From positions 23,224,020 to 23,288,019 of the forward strand of contig CM020620.1 in the NCBI GenBank assembly GCA_009829735.1: DNA of 64,000 nucleotides, read 5' to 3'. The translations under genes and the position numbers were made by a program. Each line of letters opens with the position of its first letter. The stretch's first letter is position 1. This stretch comes from Pyropia yezoensis (Eukaryota; Rhodophyta; Bangiophyceae; Bangiales; Bangiaceae). The notes beneath the pieces were generated by a model, which saw only the letters and a program-made list of their open reading frames with translations, ran no database searches and was not told the DNA's origin. Positions 31,131 through 40,915 of the stretch are shown piece after piece.

Positions 31131-34100
31131 TCAAGAACCAGACGTGCCACTCCCCGCTCCTCCCCCTTGGGATGCTAGAAACGCCTGGAACTCCGACAGA
31201 AGGCTCGATGACGGCTGAGCAACAGTGTCGCCAGCAGCCGCCGCGCCGGACCTCGACGCCAGCAGTGCAGCAAGCTCAGCCGAGGCAGAGTCAGACGGCG
31301 CGGTGGTCGCTGCGGCGTGCTTGCGCTTCTTGCCAGCGGACTTGGGCGGCTGGCCGCGCAACGGAACAGCGTTTGTCCGCTGCTTGCGCTTGTTGGCCCC
31401 CACCATGCGGGTCACCTGGCCCGTGGCATACGTGCTCGCGTTCGAGCCGGCGACTGTGGCAGCCATAGTACGCCCGTCAAACTCGCGCAACGCGTCGATG
31501 ACCTCAACCAGCGTTCTCGCCCTTTTCTTCGCGATGCCTGCTTTGTCTGACGGTTCAGCGACTCACAGCAGTTGGTGTCAATGCTGCTCGCCAGCAGCTC
31601 CGTGCGCCTTAACGACCCAGCGGCTTTGGGGAAAGCCGCCAAAAGCGCCGAGCGCGTCCGAAGCAGCCACTGCAGCACGTTTGCCCTGCTCGTCTCGCCC
31701 GCGCTGTTGCACTCCGCCATTAGCCCAGCCATCTTCCCGCGTACCTCGTCCAGACCCCCCTCGACCTCGGCGTCTCTGATTCCCATCATCCTGACAAAAA
31801 ATTCGTCTCGGACGTTGTTGCCCACCAGGGCCAGGAGGAAGCGCTTGAAGTGCACCTCGCAGCCGATGGCCCGCCCGAAGTAGTCCGATGCGTCGCCGCC
31901 ATAGACACGGCTCATTGCGTGGAAGAATCCATTGTGCTGGGCTGTCTCAAAGTCCTTCGTCACGGACACAAAAGACAGTTTCCGCCCCCCCCCGGGGGGA
32001 ACCGCTCACCGGTCCTCAGCACGCAGGGGGGCGCCCAGGCCGCTGGCCGCCGCCGCCGAAAAGTACGCCTCAAAAAGCGTCTCGTACATGGTCATCGTTT
32101 TTCCAATGACCATCGCTCTAAAGAGCGTCACTGCCCGATTGTGGGACGGGAGGAAGGTGCTGGGGGTCACGAAAAAAAGCGAAAAGTACAGTGCAAGGTA
32201 CGACCGAAGCTCTTGAGATTGACGCGGTCAGCAAAAGGCGCTCCGGACGCCTTCAAGTCACAGAAACGGACACACTCACAGCGACGGACACCTCGAGGCT
32301 CCCCCACGTAGCAGTCCCCATGCAACGTACACAATGGAGAACTGGTTCCAATCAAATGCCTGCTTTCCAGCGCTGGCGATGGCGTCGGCGGCGACGCCGT
32401 CTTTGGCTGCGCCAGGGGCGACGACCCCAAACGCTGAGTCCGCTTCACAGTACCGCACCTTTCCGGACAGGCGTGCTTGCTGGTCGTTCTGGAGGACGAC
32501 AACGGTAAAATCATCCCTATCCACGACAGCCTTCACGTACGGGTGCTTGTACCCGCTGCGGCGTCGCACCTCCATGACCCCCAGAAGATCCTGCCCAAAG
32601 GGATGCGCACCAAATCGCGCCTGCTGGCGAAGCCGGCGCACAAACTCGCTGCCGGCCTGTGCTCCTCCACTGGCATCGGCGACGGCACTCTACAGGTATG
32701 AAAAAAATGCCAAAAAATGAGGTACAACAAGTGACAGTTAGAGGTCTGTACAAAAAAAAAAAAAAAAAAACCCACGCCAACTACATGAGAGAAAGGAACA
32801 CGATATGAGAGAGAGGAAAAAAGAGGCATACCTGAAGCGCGCGGATGGTCAGGGTTGGATTATCGTCGACAATCTTGTGCGCGGTCCGGCTGCTCGGCTT
32901 GCACACAGGGGAATACGTGCGAGTGTACGCCCCGGAGCACAACTATGACGCGCACAAGCCCGGTTGCGGGGAGGGGCTCCGGCGTGTGCAGCTCAACCCG
33001 GACCGGGCAAACGCCCCCAGCGCTCCGCCGTAAGGGTGGAAGGAGGCCGCCGCGCCGCTTACAAGAGAGCTCCTTCGTCCGCTTCCCGGCAATGTAGCAG
33101 CAGGCCTCCCCGGTCTCCTCCCCGTCGACCCCGTTCTCCAGCCATCGGAACAGCTTCTCCTCGTCCATTCCATGGGGCAAGGAGCATGACATGTGCCCTC
33201 CACTCCATTTAAGAGGGTCCCCAGGCCGCCAATCTGAGCATCCAACGAATGCCCGCCGGCGGCCACGGCCCGGCACGAGCCGCGGCGTCCCCCCACAGGA
33301 GCAGCCCTGCTCGTCCTCAAAGGAGCACCCGCCCTCTTCCATCTTCTGGATAGTTTTAAAAAATGCCTACAGCAACCAAACAATACGTCAATGAACAAGC
33401 AGCGAACATTTGCAGTCAGTATCGTATCGGGAGTGAACGACACACAGAGAAGCACACATAAATGGTCATGCATACATGTGAGGCTTACCATTGTCGTCTT
33501 GTGCACTTTGCGCTCCGGTGAGTCATCGGCCTCGCACAAGTTCATAGCGAAAATCCACGTGGGGTCCTCAAAGTTCATCGCCTCATGCGGTCGATCCGCT
33601 ACCGCGGCGGGCATGAGGGAGCAAACCATGGGGGGCTGGCAGCTTCTCTTGCGTACTAAGTACGGTTTAGACTTTTCGCCCACGTCCACCATGGTGGCGG
33701 CGGTGCCCTTCGGGCTCCCCCAAGTGTAGGGACTGTCCTTGAACCAGTCCGTACACTGAGTCACGTCTATCTCCAACACGTGCGCGACGCCAGCCTCGCT
33801 GGTGCTCAGGTACTGCGCACATGCACCGACGTCGTGCATAACAACACGCTCAACGGTCTTCCGCTCACTGATCTGATCATGGGAGATGTACAAAAAAAAA
33901 AGCAGTTAAAGCACACATACGTCGGGCACAGTAATCCGAGAGTATGGAAATAGTAAGCACCAGTAACTTTGCTCCCTGGCCTTCGAAAGAAACACGAGGC
34001 GCGCTGCTCTCCGTTAAAAAAGACCAAGAAATAACGTACTCTGTACAGATCAAACGCGTCTTTCTTGAACAGCATGCACGTGCCCGAGGCGTCTTCGTCA

Positions 34101-34186
34101 GCCGCATCACGTCCGGCGTCGATGGGCTCATCAGAGGAGGATGAGTCGTCGCTCTCGACGCCGCTATACGCAACCAACAAATCCAT
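31131..34186 (-). pseudogene. MULE-type transposase with FLYWCH-like domain, multi-exon, frameshifted
   Basis: Exon 1 is 34040-34186 (MDLLVAYSGVESDD..., 49 codons, donor GTACGT). Exon 2 is 33489-33872 (128 codons, donor GTAAGC). Exon 3 is 32832-33366 (donor GTATGC). Exon 4 starts at 32689. Exon 3 carries a Cys/His FLYWCH-like module (CSFEDEQGCSCGG to VVLRGVHSHVFP). It is 535 nt long, one base too many, so the frame shifts between HSHVFP and the next conserved part, CKPSSRTAHKIVDDNP. Later parts show LPSHNRAVTLFRAM, the MULE DFE motif (KDFETAQHNGFF), GCEVHFKRFLLALVG and NCCESLNR. A second frame change follows that motif, before RTLVEVIDALREFDGR. The first catalytic DAT motif was not found. This was a transposase and is now probably inactive. 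Confidence 0.65.
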
Positions 34187-34589
34187 GACCAGGAAAGCGT
34201 GGGACCCCGTGCAGCCGACGGGCACGCGCGGGCACAATGAGGCAGTTGCCTCGGTGTGGCCTCCAGCTGCGACCGGCGCGTGTGCGATGGGCTAGCCTGC
34301 ACTGCGTGAGACGGTGCGACGACCGCGACCGCCCGCCACCGTCCCGTCGATGAGTAGACCGAGGGTCCCGGTTGGGCGGGCTTTTTTGGCGCCAACGTGT
34401 GGATGGTGCGGTTTCGGCATGGCGCACACGGAAGGTCCATCCGAGTGAAACGTTTTGTCGCCGCCTGACCTTTCGCAGTCCAACCCCACCCCAGCGCATG
34501 ATACTTGCTGCGCAAGTATTCCTGATGTCGCCATCATCACCCCAACCCCACCCGTTCAGATTTAGCATAACCCAACCTTCAACACTAGT

Positions 34590-35530
34590 TCCGCGCCGCG
34601 GCCGCTGGCTGCTGCCGCCCCCGTCGCCGCTGCCGCCGGCTGCTGCCGCGGCTGCTGCTGGCTGCTTCGCCCCCCCCCGCCCTGCCGCTGCTGCCGCTGG
34701 GCGCCGCGGCCGCTGCCTGCTGCCACCCCCCCCCCCCCACGGCCGCCGCCCCCGTCGCCGCTGCCGCCGGCAGCCGGCGCGGCTGCTGCTGGCTGCTTCG
34801 CCCCCCCCCCCCCCCTGCCGCAGATGCCGCTGGGCGCCGCGGCCGCTGGGCGCTGCCCTCCCCCCCCCCCGGCCGCCGCCCCCGCCGCCGCTGCCGCCGG
34901 CAGCCGCCGCGGCTGCTGGCTGCTGCGCCCCCCCACGCCCTGCCGCTGCTGCCGCTGGGCGCCGCGGCCGCTGGCTGCTGCCCCCCCCCCCCCCCACGGC
35001 CGCAGCCCCCGCCGCCGCCACCGCCGGCAGCCGGCGCGGCTGCTGCTGGCTGCTTCGCCCCCCCCCCCCCCTGCTGCAGCTGCCGATGTGCGCCGCAGTC
35101 GCTTGCTGCTGCCCCCCCCCACCCTCGGCCACCGCCCACGTTGCCGCTGTCGCCCGCTGCCGCCGCGGCCGCTGGCTGCTGCCCCCCCCCCCCCGCCCGG
35201 CCACGGCCCCCGCAGCCGTCGCCGCCGGCACCGCCGGCAGCGGCCGCGGACGCTGGCTGGTGCGCCCCACCCCCCCCTGCCGCGGCCACCACCGCCGCCG
35301 GCGCAAGGTGCCGCGGCCCCCGCTGCCGTCGCCGCTGGGCGCCGCGGCTGCTGGCAGCTGCCCCTCGGCCCCCCGCGCCCCGCCTGCCACCGTTGCTTCC
35401 ACGCCCTGGTGGCTGCGGCCGCCGAGAGCTGCCGATGGCCGCCTGCTGGCGGCTGCCCCCCACGCGCCCCGGCCGCTGCCGCTGCCGCCGTTGCCTCCAC
35501 CGCCCCGGCGTCTCTAGCTGCGGCGGCTGC
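34590..35530. repeat. GC-rich tandem array, unit about 130 bp
   Basis: The phrase TGCCGCTGGGCGCCGCGGCC recurs at about 34687, 34823, 34949 and in degenerate form further on, separated by poly(C) runs and CACGGCC segments. Period is about 125-135 bp. A 40-nt piece of one unit (about 34669-34710), including its nine-C run, is identical to 29251-29292. Every frame is open. The Ala/Gly- or Pro-rich readings are not convincing proteins. Confidence 0.7.
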
Positions 35531-35782
35531 AGGCTGCTTGCTCCTGCCCCTGCCGCCCCCCTGCCGTCGCTACCTGCGCTGGCGGCCGCGGTTGATGGCG
35601 GCGGCGGCAGGTGGCTGCTGCCGCCGCGCCCGCGCTGCCGCTGCGTACAACACTGCCATCCTTGCTGGCCCGCCGCAATCGCTGGTGCCGGCGCCGGCGC
35701 CAGCCTTCGCGGCTGAGTGCCACAGCCGCTGGCAGGCTGCTGGCTGCTGCCCGCTCCCCGCCACGGCCGGTGCCGCTCCCCC

Positions 35783-35817
<35 letters not shown>

Positions 35818-36674
35818 CCCCCCCCATCCTCGTCGCCGCCCCCGCCGTCGCCTCCGGCGGCCGCCGCGTTCGCTGGCTTCTGCAGCCCCCCCCCCGCCGC
35901 CGCCGGCACCGCTGCCGGCCGCCGCGGCAAGTGGCTGCTGGCGTCCCCTCCCCCCCCCGCCGTCGCCACCGCCGTGGCCTGGCGGCCTCTTGGGACTTTT
36001 CTTTCTGGCAGACCCTGTGGCATCCGTACGCCCCACTGAGAGGGACGGCGGCGTCATGAAGACGACCAGGCACTACTGGGAGGGAATGGGGGCAACCCCC
36101 TGACGGTGATGCTGCTAGCGGCGGGCCCCTTCTCCCTCTCCCCCACCCCCCCCACCGGTGCCCTCTGCTACTTTCTCCCTTGTGCCTTCCCTGCGGCGCT
36201 ACTTGGCGGTGCAGGCGATTTCGTTGGTCATTCTGGGGGTAGCAGTGGCCACGGCGGGCGGGCCCGCCGCGCGACGCACCGCGGCCGCCCTCCCCGCCTC
36301 AGCCGCCGTCGCTGCCGCCTTGCACCCGCCTTGCTGCCGTATCTGCCGTTCTCACCACTACCATTATCTCCTATACCACTTACTGGGGGCCGTCCTCGCC
36401 GGCGCGCTGTCGTTGGGGCAGGCGCAACCGCCCGTGCGGGGGTTGCAGACCCGTCTGGTGGCTGCCCGTCGAGTGTGTTCTTTCGTCGTCCCTCACCCTC
36501 CCCCTCCACCGGTTGTCTCCCTCCCTTGCTCTCCCCTCCCTCCGTCGACCTTCCCCCCTGCCCCCACTGGCCGCGGTGGATGGGGCGTGGGGCTGACGCG
36601 GTGACTGCAACCCCCGGCGGCGCCCGTCGCGGGCGGCCCGTCGGCCCCCGCCCCCCACCCCCCGCCCCGCCGTC
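35531..36674. other. CCG-rich low complexity and upstream region
   Basis: A (CCG)n tract lies at about 35785-35818, with further C runs to 35960. From 36060 to 36674 the sequence is Pro/Arg-coding low complexity and upstream of the glycosyltransferase-like gene, whose N-terminus may extend into it. Confidence 0.45.
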
Positions 36675-38771
36675 ATGGGTCGGTCGCACCCGCCCCCGTG
36701 GGCATCCCCGACGGCCATCACGGCAGCCAGTGGGGTCGCCGCCGACGGGTGGGCGCCCCCGCCACCCAGGCGGCCCCGCCCGGTGCCGCGGGTGGCGGCG
36801 CCGCTGCCCGCCACCCCCACTGGCCGGTCCACCACCCTTACTGGCTGCGGCGGCGGCGGCAGCGGCGGCAGTGGTGGCGGTGGCGGTGGTGGCGGTGGTA
36901 GCCACAGCGGGCGCAGCGGCAAGGGGCGTGGCGGCAGCACCCCCCGCGCCCCCCCCTCGGCTGGGCGGCGCCCCGACGGCGGCGGCACCTCCGGTGGGGT
37001 GGCGGTTTCCCGAGCGGGCCGCGGCCTGCTGGCGCTGTCGCCCACCCATTCCGCCTCCCCGCTGGGCGAGGTGGCGACCTCCCCTTCCAAGCGCCCGTCC
37101 GTGCGCGCGTCGGCGCTGCGGCTGGGCCGTCGGCTGAGCCGCCGGTTGGCCAGCGCCACGCGTGGCAGCAGCGGCGGCGGACCAGTCCACCGGTGGAAGG
37201 CGGCTGCGGGTCGTTGGCAGGGGGGGTGGGTGGGGTGCGGAAGGGGGGGGGGATGCGCCGCCACCGCGTGCCGGGTGGTGGCGGCGGCGGCGGTGGTGGG
37301 GGTGGTCCTCTGGGGGGGGGTCTCGGCGGCCGTGGCGGCCGCCAATGGGGCGGCCCGCGCGCGGGGGGGGGGCCGGGACGCTGCGGGTGTGTTGCCGCTG
37401 GCCTATCCGTACGACCTGATGGCGGTCACCGGCCGGGGGGTGCGCGGCGCCGACGATACGGTCGGGTGGGGGGCATCGGCGCCGCTGTCGCTGCCGCCAC
37501 CCGAGTTGCCCTCCGCCCGGCGTGGCGCCCCCGCCGCCGATGGCGTCGTGCCGCACGAGGCCCACCACCGCCGCCGGCCGCCGCTGTGGCTGCTACGGCT
37601 CGGGCGGCCCGACCACTGGGTCGGCGGCCTCGCCGCCCCCCCCCCCCCGCACCTGCCGAGTGCCGCCGCCGCCGCCCGCCGGCCGCGCCCGCAGCAGCTC
37701 CCCGGCTACACGTCCACCCGGCCTGCCACCTCTCGGCTGCCCTACCCCGCAACGACTATCGACACCACCTTTGACGCTGTGAACCTGCTGACGCACGGGG
37801 CGTGCCCCCGCGCGCGTGCCGCGTGGGCCGCCGCCGCGGCCGCGGCGGGCCTCCCCCGCCCGCACCCCATCCCCGTGGCGGCGGCCAAGGACGTGTCGCT
37901 GGTGCGCCCGCCGCTGCCGCTGGGCGTGCCCATAGGGGGGTCCAAGGCCCACCGCGCGGGCCTGCGGCGGAACTTGGCGCTCTCCGCCGCCCACGCCGCC
38001 GCGTGGGCGCATGCCAGCGCGCACGTGCCAGGCGGGCGGGTGCTGGTGGCTGAGGACACCCTGTGGCTGCGGCCCCGTGCCATCCGCGGACTCGCGGGGG
38101 TGCTCAATGATGTGGATGAGGCGGCCGTGGCAGGGGGTGGGGTGTGGCACCTGCTTTACCTCAGGCGGGAACGAGTAGGAGGGGGGGGTGGGGCAACGAC
38201 GGGGGGCGCTGCCGCCGCCGCTGCCGCCGTTGCCAACCCGGGGCTGGACGCGGAGGAGGTGTGGGCGCCCGCCGCGTCTGGGGCGGGCGGCGTGACGGTC
38301 ACCCGCGCACGACCATCGGCGGGCGCGGGGCTGTACGTCCGCAGCGGGGAGGGCGTGGCGTGGCTGGCCGCCCATTTTGGTCCCTACGTTGCGCCCGTGG
38401 GCGAGCAGCTGGGGCGGCTGCAGCGGGGCACCACCCCCCCCCTGCCGGCGGCCTCACCGCCCCAGGGCGGTGGCGCGCGCAACCGCGGCGCCGGTGTGTT
38501 GGTAGCAGCAGCGGTGGCGGTGGCGGCAGCGCCCATCCCGCCCGCGCTGGTGGCGCTCGCCGCGTGCGCGGCGCCCGCCGACGGGCGGCTGTGTGGGGAG
38601 CTCGTGACCGAGATGCCCACGTTGGACGAGTGCCCCGAGGGGGGGGGCGGCAGCTACGAGTGCCGCTGGCGGCGGATGGCCGAGGCCGCCGCCGTTGCCG
38701 CCACGGCGGGTGATCGGGGCGGGCGTCTGGCGGGCGCAGCGGTGCCCCTGACGATTGGCGGGCGGCGGTGA
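36675..38771 (+). CDS. Putative GT25-like type II membrane glycosyltransferase
   Basis: This is a 698-codon frame. A Gly/Ser/Pro-rich cytoplasmic-type N-terminus is followed at about residue 195 by one hydrophobic helix (CRVVAAAAVVGVVLWGGVSAA), as in type II Golgi enzymes. The lumenal part contains a pattern like glycosyltransferase family 25: a strand TFDAVNLLTHGACPRARAAW, then GGSKAHRAGLRRNLALSAAHAAAW, VLVAEDTLWLRP (family: EDD near an acidic metal site), WHLLYLRR and GLYVRSGEGVAWLAAHFGPYVAPV. The family transfers sugars, often galactose, to glycans or proteins. Only one acidic pair (ED) stands where EDD is usual. Cys residues near the C-terminus (CAAPADGRLCGE...DECPEGG...YECRW) could form disulfides. 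Start and N-terminal limits are uncertain in this GC-rich sequence. Confidence 0.5.
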   Translation: MGRSHPPPWASPTAITAASGVAADGWAPPPPRRPRPVPRVAAPLPATPTGRSTTLTGCGGGGSGGSGGGGGGGGGSHSGRSGKGRGGSTPRAPPSAGRRPDGGGTSGGVAVSRAGRGLLALSPTHSASPLGEVATSPSKRPSVRASALRLGRRLSRRLASATRGSSGGGPVHRWKAAAGRWQGGWVGCGRGGGCAATACRVVAAAAVVGVVLWGGVSAAVAAANGAARARGGGRDAAGVLPLAYPYDLMAVTGRGVRGADDTVGWGASAPLSLPPPELPSARRGAPAADGVVPHEAHHRRRPPLWLLRLGRPDHWVGGLAAPPPPHLPSAAAAARRPRPQQLPGYTSTRPATSRLPYPATTIDTTFDAVNLLTHGACPRARAAWAAAAAAAGLPRPHPIPVAAAKDVSLVRPPLPLGVPIGGSKAHRAGLRRNLALSAAHAAAWAHASAHVPGGRVLVAEDTLWLRPRAIRGLAGVLNDVDEAAVAGGGVWHLLYLRRERVGGGGGATTGGAAAAAAAVANPGLDAEEVWAPAASGAGGVTVTRARPSAGAGLYVRSGEGVAWLAAHFGPYVAPVGEQLGRLQRGTTPPLPAASPPQGGGARNRGAGVLVAAAVAVAAAPIPPALVALAACAAPADGRLCGELVTEMPTLDECPEGGGGSYECRWRRMAEAAAVAATAGDRGGRLAGAAVPLTIGGRR

Positions 38772-39454
38772 TGGCGCGGCGGCGCGGACGCGGTGGCGGG
38801 GGCGGCGGCGTCGCGGGCGGTGGGGGGGGGGATGCCTTTACCGACCACCACCGTTGCGGCTGCCCACTCTCGCGGCGGTGACAGCTGCCGCGCACAGCGG
38901 CAGACGCCGGGGGGGGGGTGGTGGGGGTGGTGGGGGCGGGTTTGTGCACCAGCCGGGTGGATGGCACGACCTAAAGCCATCTCTTTGATGCGCCACCCTT
39001 ACCGCCGTACCCGTCGCCGCCGCGAACACGCCGCGCGCCGCCACGGCGGCAGCGTCAGTGGTGGCCACCCCCACGGGTAGCAGCATCCCATGCTGCATGG
39101 TGACGCTCGGCTTGCAGCCCCCGGGGAACGTCGTCCTCACCTCTGACGCGCCCTCTGACGGTGTGCGCCAGGACATCCCCCCTTCTCTATCTCGTTTTTT
39201 ACCACCTTGCCCGCCCTTGCTGCCTTGTACGCGTATTTCACGCTGCTTTGGCGACCACCTACCTGTAACCCCTGGAGAACCCCTGGAGAGACGACAGACG
39301 GAAAGGCACTTTGCGGTGCGAATCTATTTTATGTTCAATGCTCGTGCTCCTCCACGCGCGCTCCTCACCATGGGGAAAACATGCAACTGTACATTGGGAA
39401 AGGAGGGGGGGAAGCGGGGAGCGCCGCCAAGCGCACCCGCGCGGCCGGGCAGCC
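38772..39454. other. No supported gene
   Basis: This convergent spacer begins with G-rich runs near 38820 and 38910 and becomes more balanced by 39180-39400. It presumably holds the 3' UTRs of the genes on both sides. Confidence 0.4.
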
Positions 39455-40915
39455 TCACGCAGCTACCTCGGCAGAGTACGAGGTGACCCCCGAAGCGGTC
39501 ACCACCCGCGGCCCGGGCCGCCCCAGGCCTTGACCGTGGGGTACGAGGAAGGGTAGCTGCTGCACCGCTGCCAGCGGCTTAACCGGCCGGGGCGCCTGTA
39601 CAAGAACTGGCTGCTTGGCCACCACCACCTTCTTGGTGACGGGTGTGTACACGGGCTTCTGCTGCTGATGGATGGGCACGTACGGCGCGGGCATGGCCGA
39701 CAGCCACTGCATGTACGCGTCGTAAGTCATCTGCTGCGCGGCTGCGAGCGTCGGCGCGAACTTGCGGGGGCCCGAGTATACGGGCTTGCCCTCCTGCACC
39801 ACGGCGGTGGGCATGGAGTACGGCATCGCAGTCTGCACAGGGTACGCCATGGGCTCCACCGCCACTTCCTCCGACGGATAAGGGGTGTGCGTCGGGTAGA
39901 CCTCGTCGCCAAGGACGGCCCCCGTCTCAGCAGGGCGGGGGCCCGAGTATACGGGCTTGCCCTCCTGCACCACGGCGGTGGGCATGGAGTACGGCATCGC
40001 AGTCTGCACAGGGTACGCCATGGGCTCCACCGCCACTTCCTCCGACGGATAAGGGGTGTGCGTCGGGTAGACCTCGTCGCCAAGGACGGCCCCCGTCTCA
40101 GCAGGGCGGGGGCCCGAGTATACGGGCTTGCCCTCCTGCACCACGGCGGTGGGCATGGAGTACGGCATCGCAGTCTGCACAGGGTACGCCATGGGCTCCA
40201 CCGCCACTTCCTCCGACGGATAAGGGGTGTGCGTCGGGTAGACCTCGTCGCCAAGGACGGCCCCCGTCTCAGCAGGGCGGGGGCCCGAGTATACGGGCTT
40301 GCCCTCCTGCACCACGGCGGTGGGCATGGAGTACGGCATCGCAGTCTGCACAGGGTACGCCATGGGCTCCACCGCCACTTCCTCCGACGGATAAGGGGTG
40401 TGCGTCGGGTAGACCTCGTCGCCAAGGACGGCCCCCGTCTCAGCAGGGCGGGGGCCCGAGTATACGGGCTTGCCCTCCTGCACCACGGCGGTGGGCATGG
40501 AGTACGGCATCGCAGTCTGCACAGGGTACGCCATGGGCTCCACCGCCACTTCCTCCGACGGATAAGGGGTGTGCGTCGGGTAGACCTCGTCGCCAAGGAC
40601 GGCCTCCGTCTCCGCAGGGAGCTCCTCCTCCCCCAAGACGGCCCCCGTCTCAGCAGGGAGCTCCTCCTCCCCCAGGACGGCCTCCGTCTCGGCAGGGAGC
40701 TCTTCCTCCCCCAAAAAGTCATCAACCGGCTCGGCCGTCTCAAAGCCCACATCCACAAGCGCCTCCTCCGTCCGGTAGGGGGTCTCATCCAGCACTGCAG
40801 CAGCGACATCCGCCTGCCGGGCAGAGCCGACCAGCCTGGCATCGGCAGGACATGCCAGCAGGGCGGTCGCCGCGGCAGCGACGGCCACCACGGTAGCAGC
40901 GGAGAAGCGACCCAT
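39455..40915 (-). CDS. Secreted protein with five identical 57-residue repeats
   Basis: This is a 486-residue protein of no recognised family. It starts with a clear signal peptide (MGRFSAATVVAVAAAATALLACPADA). An acidic segment with three copies of a LGEEELPAET.AV unit follows. Then come five copies of a 57-residue block rich in Pro, Tyr, Glu and Val (PAETGAVLGDEVYPTHTPYP... to ...VVQEGKPVYSGPR). The C-terminal ~110 residues are non-repetitive and basic (KKVVVAKQPVLVQAPRPVKPL). The Pro/Tyr-rich, acidic, repeated and secreted design suits a cell-wall, cuticle or adhesive protein whose tyrosines may be cross-linked. That role is inference. The upstream region has no second candidate start. Shadow frames of 417-619 codons arise because the repeat length is a multiple of three. 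Confidence 0.75.
   Translation of the reverse strand: MGRFSAATVVAVAAAATALLACPADARLVGSARQADVAAAVLDETPYRTEEALVDVGFETAEPVDDFLGEEELPAETEAVLGEEELPAETGAVLGEEELPAETEAVLGDEVYPTHTPYPSEEVAVEPMAYPVQTAMPYSMPTAVVQEGKPVYSGPRPAETGAVLGDEVYPTHTPYPSEEVAVEPMAYPVQTAMPYSMPTAVVQEGKPVYSGPRPAETGAVLGDEVYPTHTPYPSEEVAVEPMAYPVQTAMPYSMPTAVVQEGKPVYSGPRPAETGAVLGDEVYPTHTPYPSEEVAVEPMAYPVQTAMPYSMPTAVVQEGKPVYSGPRPAETGAVLGDEVYPTHTPYPSEEVAVEPMAYPVQTAMPYSMPTAVVQEGKPVYSGPRKFAPTLAAAQQMTYDAYMQWLSAMPAPYVPIHQQQKPVYTPVTKKVVVAKQPVLVQAPRPVKPLAAVQQLPFLVPHGQGLGRPGPRVVTASGVTSYSAEVAA
39768..40620. repeat. Five tandem 171-bp repeats, almost perfect
   Basis: GCCCGAGTAT recurs at 39770, 39941, 40112, 40283 and 40454, exactly 171 bp apart, and the intervening sequence is the same by eye. 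The only difference noticed is at the outer edge of the last unit (GCCTCC for GCCCCC). Near-identity at silent sites implies very recent expansion or ongoing homogenisation. Confidence 0.95.

Larger units (their letters stand above)
29303..34585 (-). mobile_element. Candidate Mutator-like element (MULE)
   Basis: About 110 bp at 29303-29412 recurs in inverted orientation at 34481-34585, colinear but diverged. Both, read inward, contain GGTTGGGTT, then a TAAA..G.GGGGTGGGGTTGGG-like block, then about 40 nt later GTAT.ATGCGCTGGGGTGGGG. These long inverted repeats bracket the MULE-type transposase gene, as expected for Mutator-like elements. The outer limits and the expected 8-11 bp target duplication are not resolved. 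The segment from 29440 to 30560 is filled with low-complexity repeats. Confidence 0.6.

Noticed and set aside
39768-40620. CRISPR-like array
   Set aside because: The 171-bp units are contiguous coding repeats without unique spacers, and the genome is eukaryotic.
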